64,000 nt of DNA from Whalleya microplaca. Lineage: Eukaryota; Ascomycota; Sordariomycetes; Xylariales; Xylariaceae. Positions 1 through 12,735 of this stretch are shown one piece after another (within the stretch, counting starts at the first letter, position 1; every line of letters starts with the position of its first letter). A program made the translations under genes and the position numbers. Below the pieces are notes generated by a model, which saw only the letters and a program-made list of their open reading frames with translations, did not search any database and was not told where the DNA came from. The stretch covers positions 372,001 through 436,000 of the forward strand of contig MU385711.1 in assembly GCA_022497155.1 (NCBI GenBank), read 5' to 3'.

Positions 1-520
1 TTGCGACTTATTATAGTTCCACTTAGGCTACGGAATACCATTATCGCCGATAGCTATATCCTACAGCTGAATTGAAATCTGATTGGTTATCGCCGATTAT
101 GTCCTAAACTCCACGCCAACCTGCTTGATACACTGTAAAACGACCGTAGATGCGCCAACCAGACGACGAGCTGGGCATCAGCTTCATGCCTGAAATGGAA
201 ACACTTTTACAATCCCAGCAGTCAGGCTTAGTATTGCCTCAATGATTCACTTCGATTCATGATGAGCCAAGTGAGTAGTGTTGCTGGATAGCGTCGACTA
301 CTATAGCCGCCATGGATTTAAATAAGTGTTGGACGACGCCCGTCTTCATGTGTATCTTTGGCATTCCAACCTCACAGATATCCTCATCTGTGGCAAAAGC
401 GATACCGCCATTACCGATCAGATAATAGCGCCTATATACTCTGTGACATCATCTCTTCTACTTCTAGACGAATATCCGCAACCGCTCAGTTCTACTTCCC
501 ACCCTCTACCACCATCCACC
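1..520. other. Upstream region of the SDR gene, no gene seen
   Basis: No convincing coding region or RNA gene is visible between the window edge and the dehydrogenase start. An open frame extends upstream of the chosen start from 326, but its N-terminal part does not look like a family member, and the conserved Rossmann segment begins only after the ATG at 521. The stretch probably holds the promoter and 5' UTR. Confidence 0.5.
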
Positions 521-1755
521 ATGAGCTCAATCCCAACCGGAAGCGACCTAGCCGTGACCCACGCGTCCGCCATCAAGGACAAGGTGGTCCTAACCACAGG
601 CGTGACGCTAGGTAGCCTCGGAAGCGGCTTCGTCCTCGCGATCGCGCGCGCGCACCCGGCGCTCCTGATCCTCGCGGGCCGCAGCGCGGCCAAGAACCAG
701 CAGACGGCGGAGGCCGTGACGGCGCAGTTCCCGGACGTGAAAGTGCGCACGCTCGAGCTCGACCTCATCTCGCTGGCCGCCGTGCGCAAGGCGGGCGAGA
801 CAGTGAACGCCTGGGCCGATGTTCCTCGGATTGATGTCCTGGTCAACAACGCCGGCGTCATGGCCGTCGACTTCAAGCTGTCGCCGGACGGGTACGAGAG
901 CCAGCTGGCGATTAACCATCTGGGGAATTTCCTGTTCACGAATCTGATCATGGGGAAGATCCTGAAGTCGGCGGCGCCGCGCGTGGTTAATGTGAGTAGC
1001 AATGGCCATCGGCTTAGCCCGTTCCGGTTCGATGACTGGAACTTTAGGGTGAGTAATTTTCTATCTTGTTCCTCGTCTTTTGCTGTCCCCGTTTACCGGC
1101 GCCGGGAAATGCGTCGAGCGCTTGAACTAACGCTGCGACTCAATTATAGAATGGCGAGTTCTACAACAAGTGGCTCAGTTACGGCCAATCGAAGACGGCC
1201 AACATGCTGATGGCTCTCTCGTTGGCCAAGAAGCTGGGGTCGAAGCATAATCTGCTAGCCTTCAGCGTGCATCCCGGTCTCGTGATCTCAAACCTTGGAA
1301 CTCATCTTGAGCTATTCGGAGACAATGCTGCCGACATGGAGTCTATGAGTACGTTCGCTCGCTGTAGTTTGCTCGCGCATTCATCATGCTGACAGTCCTT
1401 TAGAGGAAATCGACCGCATTATGGGGAACGGCATCGCCTGGCTTGACTTTGTGAGCCAGTTCAAGGCGCAAACCCCGGACGAGGCCGCAGTGCACCTTGT
1501 GTACGGAGCCTTCGACCCAGAAATCGCAGGTGAGCAGCATTCTTCTTCAGGCACTGATACCTAGAAGCTCGCACCATATCTCTGGGAAGGGACTAGCTAA
1601 CAGAGACTGTAGCTCACAACGGTGCCTATCTGTCCGACATCCATGTGGCGGATCCGTGGACTGATATTCTGCGACCTTGGGCAACATGCCCGGCGGAGGC
1701 TGAGAGGCTGTGGAAGCTAAGCGAGGAACTTGTCGGGCAGGAATTCTCGTACTAG
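521..1755 (+). CDS. Short-chain dehydrogenase/reductase (retinol-dehydrogenase/WWOX-like SDR)
   Basis: Four exons: 521-1048, 1150-1348, 1404-1529, 1613-1755. The introns are 101, 55 and 83 bp with GT-AG ends, and the product is 331 aa. The Rossmann glycine motif TGVTLGSLG lies at about residues 26-34, NNAG at 109-112, the catalytic serine in NVSS at about 159-160, and the catalytic YGQSK at 187-191. The YxxxK motif is read only after the first intron is removed, which supports that splice. No signal peptide or membrane helix is evident, so a soluble NAD(P)H-dependent oxidoreductase is expected; the substrate cannot be predicted. The ATG at 521 was chosen because family similarity starts just after it. 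The gene stands alone, about 1.2 kb upstream of the CoA-pathway gene on the same strand. Confidence 0.88.
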
Positions 1756-2942
1756 ATTCTGCGTTTCTCAAAGTCTCGAACAAAATTCTGCATGTCCGAG
1801 AGAGCATGTGACGTGTTATAATATACTATTTTATATAACATCAGTATGTCATTAAACACACTTGATAGTAAAAAGAAGGCATAAAGCTAGTTATCTATTA
1901 ATAGAGAGGTATAAATATCAACGGCAACGTCAACGACAAAAACATCGATCAAGTTGGAGCCAATTATTAATGAACCATCAACCCAACCGGAAGATATCGA
2001 TGACGACGATGAGGCCCACAGTCACAGTCCTCCTCCTCCATGGCTATAGTATATGAGTTCCGGAGGGACTCATCAATAGTCAATGAACCAATCTTCATTA
2101 CACACACCAGTCTCACAATTGGTAGCACCTAGGTGCTTTATGGAGGGCGCAGCAACGAAGCCTCAGAAACCGAAGACGAAGTCGCCGTAGTGGTCGGGAC
2201 TGGCGGGATGGTAAGGGGAAGCTACCTGTTATCAGTTATGGACGATGGAGGATGGATGGCGTGGCAGGGAGTAGAGAAAGAATAGGGGCGCTCTTTAGCC
2301 TCGCAGCCTAGTGGAAGCCACCACTGGCGGTCCACCAATCATCTCGCGATCGCAAAACCACCCCAGTAACTTTTAAAGTATTAGTATTCCCCCCCCCCTC
2401 CCCCCTCAAGGCTGTTAACCCCGCAGCTCTCCGCAACATGTCGTTCGGGGGACGCCTTCGTAGCTTAATACATCATATGACGATAAAACCCGGTGCATTA
2501 CCATATCTTGCTGATCTGTGAAAAACGTAAGTTTACCTCGTGTCCCGTGAAACCTTCTCTCTCCGAATTGCGAGGTCCGGTAGCCCCAGACAGGAATGTG
2601 ATCGATCACGCCAGGAATTGCGCTGGTAGCCGCCGCAAAGGACCTCAATTGCCTCAACCCGTGATTTGCTTAGTAACAAAGCCGTTATTTCCCCTTGTCC
2701 GACTTAAAGCTAACCCAGATGCACCCCGAAGAAGAGAAAAACCCCATGTTATCCCCATGCCCACGAGATCCCCGGTAATATAGATAATCCAGAGAGGGTT
2801 TCTGTTACGTACATTCACCATTCTCTTGGATAGATATCGTCCGCCTCCAAAGTCTGAACAAGCTCAACAGCTATCATAGCTTCCTACTTAGCTACATACA
2901 CCACACTGCCTACCCACCACAACTGAAGGGAAAACCACCGCA
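1756..2942. other. Intergenic region, SDR to PPCDC
   Basis: No gene is supported here. Small open frames on both strands lack family features and have no splice-compatible continuation. A C-rich run lies near 2391-2407. The last few hundred bases should include the promoter and 5' UTR of the decarboxylase gene. Confidence 0.5.
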
Positions 2943-4087
2943 ATGCTCCAGGCCATCTCCCCCGCGCACGACGCGCACCACCTCCGCGGGCGCCAGAACT
3001 CCCTCGCAAGCCTAACGGCCTCGCTCCACGACAACAAAACGCACCTGCTCCTCGCGGCCTCCGGCTCCGTGGCCACGATCAAGCTCCCCCTGATCATCCG
3101 CGCGCTCTCCAGACACACCCAAGCCTCCCCTTCCCCCTCCCCTCCCAGCAAAACCCTCAGCATCCGCATCCTCCTGACCCCCTCCGCCTCCCGCTTCCTA
3201 GCCGGGCAGTCCGCCGAACAACCCACCGTGTCCGCGCTCCTGGACCTCCCCGGCGTCGAGGCCGTGTACGCGGACGCGGACGAGTGGCGGGCCCCCTGGC
3301 GCCGCGGCGACGCGATCCTGCACATCGAGCTGCGCCGCTGGGCGCACGTGCTCGTCGTCGCGCCGCTGAGCGCGAATACGATGGCCAAGTTCGTCGGCGG
3401 GTTCGCGGACGGGCTTTTGGCTAGTGTGGTCAGGGCGTGGGATGCGTGGGGGGATTTGGATCCTGTTGAGGGTGGTGGTGGTGCGGGCGAGGCGGAAGCG
3501 GAGGGAGAGGAGGGGGGTGAGAAAGGAGATGGGAGTGCGGGTGCGGGTGCGGGTGCGAGTGGGAATGGGAATAGGAATAGGAATAGGAGGAGGAGGGGAA
3601 GTAAGAAGCGCATTATTGTTGCGCCGGCGAGTACGTACTGCGATCTGGGGATTCCTTTTTTTATGATTCTAACCTCAGTTCATTATAGTGAATACAGCTA
3701 TGTGGCGCCATCCCGTAACAGCGAGACACCTGCGCGTGCTGGAGCAGGAATGGGGCGTCAAGCAGGACGGAGACAACAGCGATGACGGTTGGTTCCAGGT
3801 GCTACGACCAGTATGTATTCTATATCTCCCGCCCCTCCTATTCCAGCCCATCTTTAGGGCTATCCTCTTCATCTGCCCCTTTTAGGTTTCCCGAGAACCA
3901 GAACCCCCAAGATATCACAGCTCACCTAGGGCCCCCCCCCAATCTTACCTAAAAGGGGGAGTGGTCTGCTAATTGTGGTTTACAGCAGCAGAAGGAACTC
4001 GCCTGCGGCGACGTCGGCGACGGCGCCATGATGGAGTGGACGAAGATCGTCGCCGTGATCGAGGAGACGCTGGGCTTGACAGACTGA
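2943..4087 (+). CDS. Phosphopantothenoylcysteine decarboxylase (HAL3/CoaC family flavoprotein)
   Basis: Three exons: 2943-3630, 3689-3810, 3986-4087; introns of 58 and 175 bp; 303 aa. The family decarboxylates 4'-phospho-N-pantothenoylcysteine to phosphopantetheine with FMN, in coenzyme A synthesis. Visible signatures are the flavin-binding start LLLAASGSVATIK, the catalytic histidine H127 in LHIELRRWA followed by VVAPLSANTMAK, the substrate clamp PAMNTAMW at 228-235 (its Met codon is split by intron 1), and ACGDVGDGAMMEW with the reactive Cys277. An insert rich in Gly, Glu, Asn and Arg at about residues 172-222 separates the two halves of the domain. It is encoded by microsatellite-like DNA and may be a surface loop. 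All key residues are present, so an active enzyme is expected. Yeast relatives of this family can also regulate protein phosphatase 1 (Hal3/Vhs3), but the acidic C-terminal tail of those proteins is absent here. Confidence 0.92.
3461..3600 (+). repeat. Low-complexity GC-rich microsatellite inside the PPCDC coding exon
   Basis: Runs of GGTGGT, GGGTGC and GGAATA type units encode Gly/Ala/Glu and Asn/Arg repeats within exon 1 of the decarboxylase. The reading frame is kept. The segment is likely variable in length between strains. Confidence 0.8.
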
Positions 4088-5081
4088 TTTGTCCATTCGA
4101 CTTGCTTCTTGTTCACTTTTACATCTCTATCTATGGATGGGACTGGCTGGTTGGTTGGTTGGTTGGTTGGCTGGCTGGCTGGCAGACTGAGAAAAATTGT
4201 CGGATTAGGAATGGAAAGGTGAATGGGCTTGTATGTGAACGGTCAATTGGTGTAAATCAATCGGGAGACCCCTCTCATCCTGTCTTTTCGTGGGGATTCG
4301 CCCCAGATGAAATTTGGGCTCTATTCCAGAAGATCATATAATCACACGAATACATGATCTCACGACCATTCTCATTACACACTAAATAGATGGAAGCATA
4401 AACAACACTACCGCAACGGATCGGGACTGTCAAGTTTGTAGGTAACTCATTCGTTCGGCTGCCAGCTCGTCCGCTCGGCTTTCACCGGGTATATCGTCTT
4501 TCGTCTTTAGTTACAAATACTTTACAACTATTACACACTCCTCCCCCCTTCTCTCTGTGTGGAGTGACAACAGACGCCCTCCCGATTCCCTTTCCGAAAT
4601 GATGACATCCCTCTCCTATCGAGTATCAATCAATATTCTCATGCTCAAATGCCCCCATGCCCCCCTTGTCCCTTGTCCCCTTTTCCCATAATGCAATTCC
4701 CCGCTAGATGGGCCGGAAACAAAAAAAAAAAGAACACATAGATACTGTATGTGTGTGTGTCTGTTCATTATCCCGTCTGTTCCATTCCTCTTCTCTCTTC
4801 CGCAGAAACGCCTGGAGATGCAAAAAATGCTTTGTCTTATCTGTAAATGCTGGACTCGGAAATATGCTCGCGAAAAATGAAATAAAACGAAGAAGAGAAG
4901 TTTATCGGGTCGCTGAGAAACAGCTAGCCGTAGTGTCAGACAGGCAACGGATGAATATGTCATCTGCGAGAAAAGCCGTCGATAGTGTACAATTGATCTT
5001 TGCGGCGAAGAAATGGCCATGACAAAGTCAGATCCGTAGAGATAAATGGTCCGCCCCCCAATAGATATCGCCGTAAGATTA
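4088..5081. other. Convergent intergenic region with GGTT/GGCT microsatellite
   Basis: This is the 3' side of both the decarboxylase (+) and the PNUTS-like gene (-). A tetranucleotide tract of GGTT then GGCT units spans about 4144-4182. The rest should hold 3' UTRs and polyadenylation signals; no coding region is supported. Confidence 0.6.
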
Positions 5082-8000
5082 TCATTTCAGGTCATTCGGA
5101 TCGTGCCGGAAAGTGCACTTGTCACCTTTAGCGCACTGTCCTTTAGCCCAGAAGGTGCAGGGCTTCGTGCCGATTAGAGAACGGTTGATGCCCTTCTGGT
5201 CCTTGTTCACCCGGTGCAAATCCTTCCGATTACCTCGGTCGTTGTCTCGTTGCTGTTGGGTACTTTCAGACTGTGAGTCGCTGTAAGGTTGGTCGTCGTA
5301 GGGAAGACCGCCGTAGGATTGTGGATTGTAGGGTTGGCTGGCCTGGGACTGAGCACCTCCATAAGATTGTGCCTGGGATTGGGCCCAGTTCTGCCAATAT
5401 GTATAGTCAGCCGCTTGCGTTGGGGCTGGTGCCGGTGCCGGTGCAGCAGTAGCCTGACTTGACTGGCTAAGTGCAGCAAGCAAGTTATGAAGACTGCTAT
5501 CAGGCTGGGCAGGAGGCGGCGGAGCCGCAGCGATTTGAGTAGCTTGGCCATGACCACTTTGGAGAGCGCGAACCTGCTTTAGGATGTCATTGAACTCGTC
5601 GGGAGACACTTGTTGCGTCTGCGGCTTATATGGTTGATACTGCGGCTGTAAGTATGCCTGGTAAGCAGCAAACGGGTTTGCCTGGGCCGTTGGCTGAGGA
5701 ACTGGCACAGCTTGAGCAGCGTGAGTAGCCTTGCGAGCGTTATCGTCCATGAAACGGGCGTGCCACTCGTTGGCTTCCTTCTTCGCCTTTGCTGCCTTAT
5801 CCTGATCGCGAACCGTGTACCATTCCTTAACCCGTTCGGGATCAGATTTAAGGTACTCGGGAGGCTCTGTAGGTGGAAACGGTTTATCCTTGAACTGTGC
5901 TGCTACAGCCTCGATGGCGTCAGCGGCCTGCTGCACTTTGGGGTCCGGGTAGTCAAAGCGCCGCTGCGTCTTGGGCTTAGCTGGATCATAAGGATACGGG
6001 TCGACATAATGCTTCACATGGCTCGACATTAAGAGGCGCAACACCTCTTTATCGCGTTCCTCTTGAGTCATGGTCTGTGTCGCGGGTTGAGGTTGAGGTG
6101 CGGACATATGTGTTGTGTTGGCAAGGAATGAACGGTTCGCAGTGGACGTAGAAATCCCGGCTCGTTGGAATGCTAGCTGTTGCGCAACGGAGTGTCCCAG
6201 ATGTGCTGTTTCCGACCAGCGGCGGTGAATTTCCTCGCGTTTCGGGGTATCAGATAATAGATACACAATCTTTGGTTGTGTAGGAACCCCGTTGTCGTCC
6301 TTGTTGGATGGTGACTTGGGCGTTTCTGGAATTTCGGACACGCTTGTGTAAATCGCCATTAATTGACGGCTTTCGTACTCCTCCATTATCCTTTTCTGTT
6401 CCGACTCGACCTCACGTATACCCCCGTGAGTCACGTAGTTCTTTTCCCGCCGCTCTGAGTCCATATGACTAAAATCGACTTTCGACGGTTCGACCCACTC
6501 GCGAATAGTAATCTCCTTCGGACTTGATCTTTCGTCGTCGTCATCTTCCTCGTCTGAGAACTTCCGCTTCAGCATTTGGCCCTCAGAACGATTATCCCGT
6601 GCGTCGCGAACATTGCTGGCCCGCCCTTTATTCTCGGCAGAATCAAGTTCAAACAATCTAACCTCAACCAGCTGATCATCCGACTTCCACATTACACGGA
6701 GATGTCTTCGTGACTCTTTACGTAGTCTACGAGCCCTCTCCTCAGGTGTTTCGGGAGCCCTGACTGGTTCTTCACGTGGCTTAGGTTTCTCTGCAGGCTT
6801 TTGAATCTCGGCGAGAAGCCCGCCGATGTTGGAAGGACCTGATGGTTGAGGAGGTTGTTTCTTAGGCAGAGCTTTAGCAGGTGTGCGTGATCTACCAGGC
6901 AGCATCGACCCAGTAGGTCTAGGGCGAGCTTGGGCGCTCGCTGTCGGGTTTGTAGCTGCGGATGAGGAAGCTTTAGTAGTTGAAGGTGCCCCTGCAGCAT
7001 CCTCAACGGCGACCTTCTTAGGAGCTCGCGAATCCACATCATCACCTCTAGGTCTCTTGACCGGAGAGGCATTGACTTTTGCGGTACCATTGGTGAGCTT
7101 CCTCGCAGACCCCAAACCAGAGTAGTCAGTGGGCTGCATCTTCTTAATTTCAGGGGCGGCCTTCTTCAAAGGCATATCCTTCTTGGACGGTGGTACTTTG
7201 GATGTGGAAGACATATCCTTGGGAGTCGTTGCTGTTGCTTTCTTGGAAAGTGACGATGCGGCTTTCTTGGTGCCGTCGCGAGCATCTTGTTCCTTCAAGG
7301 CCGTTCTGTTATTGGCATTGGCGAAAATTTGGTCCATGTACTTCTTGCCCTCATTGTCAACCTCATTGCCATATTTTTGTCGTACCCTATCGAATTTCAC
7401 CCTGTCGGTCAAGAATTCCGTGTCCACTGTAGTGAACCGTGACATCAGCTGCAAAAGAGCCTTTGGAAAAGGTCCATTGTAGTCTTTAGCTGCCAAGCAA
7501 TTGCGGAGTAGAATGAACAACCCGCCGAGAAGTTTCGTATGTATGCCGATCTGTGTTAAATAGAACTTATCGCCAAACTTGATAGCTGTCTCAATCGCAG
7601 CACGTATCGAGTCGTGCTTATTATTCAACGCAGCTTGCAATGACTTGGATTGCTCTTTATCATTCTTCTCTTGCGCTGCCGTAAGCTTCGTCTTCAATGC
7701 CCGGCTTTCGGTCCAGAGAGCTGTAACATAGTCGCCAAAGGTGTTGAGGAGTTTGGAAACCTCATCCTGAGAAGGCTCAGGAACCTTGGGGTCACGCCAA
7801 AGCATTCTGATAACATCATACTCTATGCCTTTGATCGGATCTACAGGCCGCGCCTTCAGAGACTTAATCTAATTTCCCAATGACGTGTCAGCGTTACTGC
7901 AATTCCATAGGATGAAGTGACTGGAGAGTGGATGAGGTAGGAATATGCGCTCCCAACAACGCATTATAATCCCACCACGTAGACAATATCTATAGGGTAT

Positions 8001-9773
8001 AAACGTGGAACTTAATCGACACATGACGAATCCACATCTGAACTACTATGAAATGATTCCTGCGCCCATGGTAGGGCAATGAAGGTAGTGGGGTTAGAGG
8101 GTAATTAAAACTCACTTCACGTGCTTGGCGATCTATCGTGCTCTCTTTGCTGTTTGGCTCTGCAGCTTGAGACTTGCGCTTCATACCGGCCTTGGCTTTT
8201 ACTTCCGAGGTACCTGGCTTAGATACTGCAAAGCGGTGGTTAGTCTCCCCAAAAATACTAGACGTGACAAGGGTTTGGAGAAATACGGGACTTGCTTACC
8301 TTCGTTCTCGGCCATCATTATTGGCTCAGCATCCAACCTCGCTATCTCATTGGTGATTTGCTGCCTAGCCGTATCTGAGAGCGGACTCGACTGAAGTTGA
8401 CTGCATAATTCATCGCGATCTCGCTGGATCTCACAAGGAAGTCGAGTACTGCGCTTTGGCAAAAGCGGTGTTTTGGAGATATTATGTTTAGCAACATGAG
8501 CGCTTTTTGTTCCATTTGAGAAGGCCACGGAGAATGAAGCCTCCTTTTGTTTTGGGGGATTCCTGACCAAAAGATGCTGACATCCTGGCACCGGTTTCCA
8601 AGCCGCCTCGGGGATCAAGTTGCTTTGGGGTATGCTTCCGTCGTTCTCACTTGGTATATACTTAGTAGGCACTTTGGGTCCGGTTTGTTGTGCAGGTATC
8701 TGGGATTCAACAAATTGGCCCATCTGGGACATCTCAGGGTGGATCTGGATCTGAGGCTGTACCCCTGACGCAATCGCCGGGCTGTTTGTTCTCGGACCAG
8801 AGTACTGCGCTACAGAAGGCCCCCTATTTGCAGTAGGCACCAGCTGGTTTACAGTCGCTGGTCTAGGGCTGTTGGAAATTGGCAGCTGTCCTGTCAAATG
8901 AGTCTGTATATGCGGCGTTTGAGGCTGGGTGTGGACTTCTGCAAGAGCTTGAGAGCTCGGGGGCGGCAGGTTGTCGTAGGGCCTAGGGACTCCGTCTCTT
9001 GCGGCTTGTTGAATGTGATATGGTTGCGCCAAGTTTTGGTTCGGTTGAGGGCTGAAGGTAGCCTGCCCATTTCGAGGATCCAAAGGTCTCGCGGGCTTCT
9101 GATACATAGCAGTACGAAGGTTTGGGTATGGGGACACCGGCGGCGGCACTTGTGGAGGTTGGTGATACGCTTGCTGGTGATTATGATCTTCATATCCTAA
9201 GGCTCCTTGATCATACTGACTCTGGGCATGCTGAAGCGCTGGTCCTTGCCAGTGTGTATTGAAGCCATTTGGGACATGAGACTGGTTCTGACCTGGCTGG
9301 CCGGCAGCGAGCTGAGGGTGGGGATGCAGCTGACTCTGGTGAGCTGCAGAGTATTCATTGCCAGCGTTGAAATTAATGTCTCCGTATTGTTGTAAATCGG
9401 GCGTTCCATGGCTGTGGATACTGCTGGCGTTGGAGTCTGCAGTGGCATATTGAGTCGGGGGAGGGTAGTAGAAGTGAGTATCTGGCAAAGTGCTTCCTAC
9501 AAAGGCACCGTTGCCTATATGATTACTCGGATGTACCGATTGAAAGTCATTGAAGTCCGGGTTCTCATAAAAATGATTTGATGACTCCGGCCGCTCGTAT
9601 GGCTGGTTCGGTTGGGCCTCCTCAAAAGGCTGGGCTGACTGATGGTGATCTTGGTACGGTTGAAAAGGAAAAGCGGCCGAGTGATAATTAATATCACCTT
9701 CAGGTATGCCATCAGTATTACCATATGGCATGGTTGGCCAGCTATGGCTACTCTGAGCCATGGCTAATGCCAA
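5082..9773 (-). CDS. PNUTS/Ppn1-like PP1-interacting protein with C-terminal CCCH zinc finger
   Basis: Exons on the minus strand: 9773-8300, 8225-8116 and 7868-5082; introns of 74 and 247 bp; 1456 aa. The first ~400 residues are Gln/Pro/Asn-rich and disordered. A conserved segment starts near residue 390. Residues ~530-730 are helical and resemble the TFIIS N-terminal/LW type fold of PNUTS. Residues 919-922 read RVMW, followed by KSDDQLVEVRLFELD, which matches the RVxF/W PP1-docking segment of PNUTS and Ref2/Ppn1. The C-terminus has one zinc finger, C-x7-C-x5-C-x3-H, at about 1431-1453. In metazoans and fission yeast such proteins recruit PP1 to RNA polymerase II and the cleavage/polyadenylation factor. 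That role is inferred here from domain order. The frames on either side of each intron join without a stop, which supports one gene rather than two. Alternative names in fungal annotation would be CCCH zinc-finger protein. Confidence 0.8.
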
Positions 9774-12735
9774 CAGGTATTCGTTTGGGTGTACTTGATG
9801 CTAGACACGTGATCTATTACACAGTCAGTATAGTGGGGGGCATTGGGGGCCGTACAATGAACATGGGTGGGGGTGGCTCTATCACAGCACCTAAGGTCTG
9901 CACTAGAAGGAGCAAGGTTCTGGATATAACGCCATTCGCTTGTCACTTACCAGCACTTAGACTGATTTAGATCTAAATGGTCAAAACACCATTGGCGAAG
10001 TCAGCGCGTCAAATCCCACACGTATCTGCGGGAATATTGCGCTATTAGGACTGATCGTGAAGTTCAGGTCGAAATGAGAGAACACCGTATAGAATTGTCC
10101 GTGTGGGCTGGTGCAGGTGCGCCAATGCGGAAGGGCGTGTTGTTAGAATGATCCTGCAAGGAGCAGTTGGACCGTGCAGGCACTGTTTAGACCGGAACAA
10201 GTATAGACGGCAGATCTAAGCCAGAAAAGATCATCAGCATTGGCTTCAGCACAAAAAAGTCCAGAGGCAATACAATGGAGAAATCGTAAAATTGAGGACA
10301 AAAGAAAGATTGCCGAGTGCATGAGCATATGAGCATATGAGCATGAGCATTTGAGTATTTGAATATTTGAGAGGCAAGATTGGTCAAAGCGCGGGGGGTA
10401 TGTCCAGATTCCAGGGGTTGATGTTGGTGGCATTCATTGCCAGTGGTCGGCAACAGTTGACACTCGTACAAGGACTGAGCACACCATTTGCGTGATGTGG
10501 TTCCGAGTTCCATTGGGATTTTGGACATTGATATGCCTGCAGTTCCAGAATCCCGAGCAGCCATTGAAAAAACCTAAGCTCATGTTCTGGTGTTTCTGCG
10601 ATAGCAGGTTGAAATACATCCAGTCTGTGCGGGTGTGCTAGTGTTTAAGAGGCCCGATGAACTCGTAGTTACGAATCGAAACGCTTGCCGTCTACCACAT
10701 CGGCTCGATAACGCTTGTTGCATGTGTTTCGCTGATTTTCATTCTTTGTCCAAATTAAGGGTTGGGCTGGCTGATAAAGGGATTTGTATCTGTGTCCTGG
10801 GATCTGAACAGCTTTATCGAGGGAACCATTAATAAGAAGATGAATGAAAGAGCCCAGCGACACACTCAAGACCGAGATGATCTAGCGTGCCGCTAGCTAT
10901 TCATATTCAATGTTGATAAGTGTCTGATGAGTCTCATTGCCTCCATTTAAGTCTCTCTCTGTCTCCGTCCATTTGTAAGATAGGAATTTAGGAGTTACTG
11001 GTTAGACGCTGGCACCCAGACCTCTCAATGTTCAAGTTGCACCCCCAAATGCTCTGCTGCGGTTTTTATGATGGAAGAGTGCGTCCACTGTTATTTTGCT
11101 GTTGGTTGCCAGACCATCCCAAGGCGTTTTTTTGACCTTAAGCCGAATATGCAATTTTACTGCTGCAAAGATCGGAGTTCGGGGTGATGGGTGGAGAACA
11201 TCCATAACAGAAGATCAACAAGGCACACACTCTTTTGCTCTTAAAATCCGCGTAGGATAATCATGCTGGAACGTATTTGCAAGGTAGAAGAAAGGAAAGA
11301 CATAAGAAAACGGGGGAGGGGGATTTGATGTTATTTTCATACCCTTCAATTCAGGTTGTTCTTAGCCCCAACAACTGCTGCCTCCACTTGCCTCTGTATC
11401 TGCCTCTGCCTCTGCGTTTGTTTCCGCTTCTTCTTATGAAGAAAACAGTGACTTATCATGCTCCCTTTACTGAGAGGATATAATTTACGACATGAGATCT
11501 CTCTGCATTAAGTAGAGAAAGAGAAGATCCGAGCAGTCTATCTCAATAATTCTGGATGGGTGAGTTGTGTGGCGAATGATGAGCAGAGATTGGTTGGGTT
11601 TTGGTTGCTTGATTGATCGAGGGACGGAGAAGAAAGCGACAAGCACACTTCCCGGAAACGGTGGGTGGCAAGCAACTAGAAATTAGGAATCCCTTATGGG
11701 ATTAATTACTTCGGGTTAATTGAGGAAGCAGCCTAGACACGCTCTAGTACTAGGAGAGAGCCTAACGAAACAACAACGGGCGATGCTGGACGACTGATGA
11801 GTGAATGGGATGGGATGGGATTGGGATGTGGTAGTTGAGAAAAGGGATGCGACAGGTGGAAGATGATGAAGAAGGGAAGAGGGCGAGGAGAGGGAAAAGG
11901 CTAGGAGCGAACGCTGTAGCAGGTACATAAAAAAAAAGCCTGTGCTGCCAGGTTGGGGCAGGTTCGGCAGGTCGGGTTCCCTTGTTTCGCAAATCAGCTA
12001 TGCAGCTATGACAGCCACCCTGCTACCCAAGGACAGTACGAAATACAGTATGAGTACAAAGCAACCTACCTTAGTCACCAGGTTCCAAGGTTGCACTGCC
12101 TCTACCGGCGCTCAACCCGCCCAACTGTAGCAACTCACAGCATCTCACAGCGGCTCGGGCAGTACCTTATAGTGTTAATCGCCGTACCGTGTACAGAACG
12201 TAGCGTGTCGCGTACACAGTGCTCATCTATTCACGACATACATAGTACAGAGGCTAAGTGGGTACCTATCGAGGTAGATAAGTACCGGCCGTTTCAATGT
12301 GGCTTACATAACTTAATAAGCCAGATGTGCACTAAGGTAATGTACTAGTCACGGCAGCGAATCAATGGCCCGGGAGTGACAGCTGAAGTGTCCTGACTGC
12401 CACTCTGTCTGCCTGTGTTGAAAGCTACAGACCTCCATAGCCTCCATAACCTCCATACTTGCTGCCACTTCTGTACGACTGCTGCATACAAGGTTGAAGC
12501 TTGATTGATATCCCGGAATGAAGCGCCATATCAGTGATCCTAATTCTATGTCTTCGTCTACACCCAATACTTCCTCCTCTGTCTCAATTGTCCACCTATG
12601 ACTTTGATTGCCCCGCCAGCAGAGCCTACTACCTCCCGTCGCCGTCAGATCCATATCCTAAGCGCTACGAAGACGGTTTACAGCTTGGTGCAGCTTTGAG
12701 TCGGAGTAGCTGAAGAGCTAGGGAGCATCACCGTC
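9774..12735. other. Divergent intergenic region (PNUTS-like / SLY1)
   Basis: Nearly 3 kb lie between two genes reading outward. Several short open frames occur on both strands (for example 10187-10564 minus, 11953-12348 plus, 12349-12654 minus), but none shows a family motif or convincing splicing. The stretch is best read as two promoters with 5' UTRs, or an unrecognised non-coding transcript. Confidence 0.5.
10320..10371. repeat. Imperfect short tandem repeat (ATGAGCAT / TTTGA units)
   Basis: Repeated GAGCATAT and then TTGAATATT-like units run head to tail. It is a simple-sequence tract in the divergent intergenic region with no obvious function. Confidence 0.7.

Noticed and set aside
418..1009. 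Minus-strand ORFs over the SDR gene
   Set aside because: Shadow frames of the GC-rich SDR exon; the plus strand contains all the SDR motifs.
10187..10564. 125-codon minus-strand ORF
   Set aside because: It runs through a simple-sequence repeat and has low-complexity, Cys/His-rich composition without a motif. It lies in a divergent promoter region.
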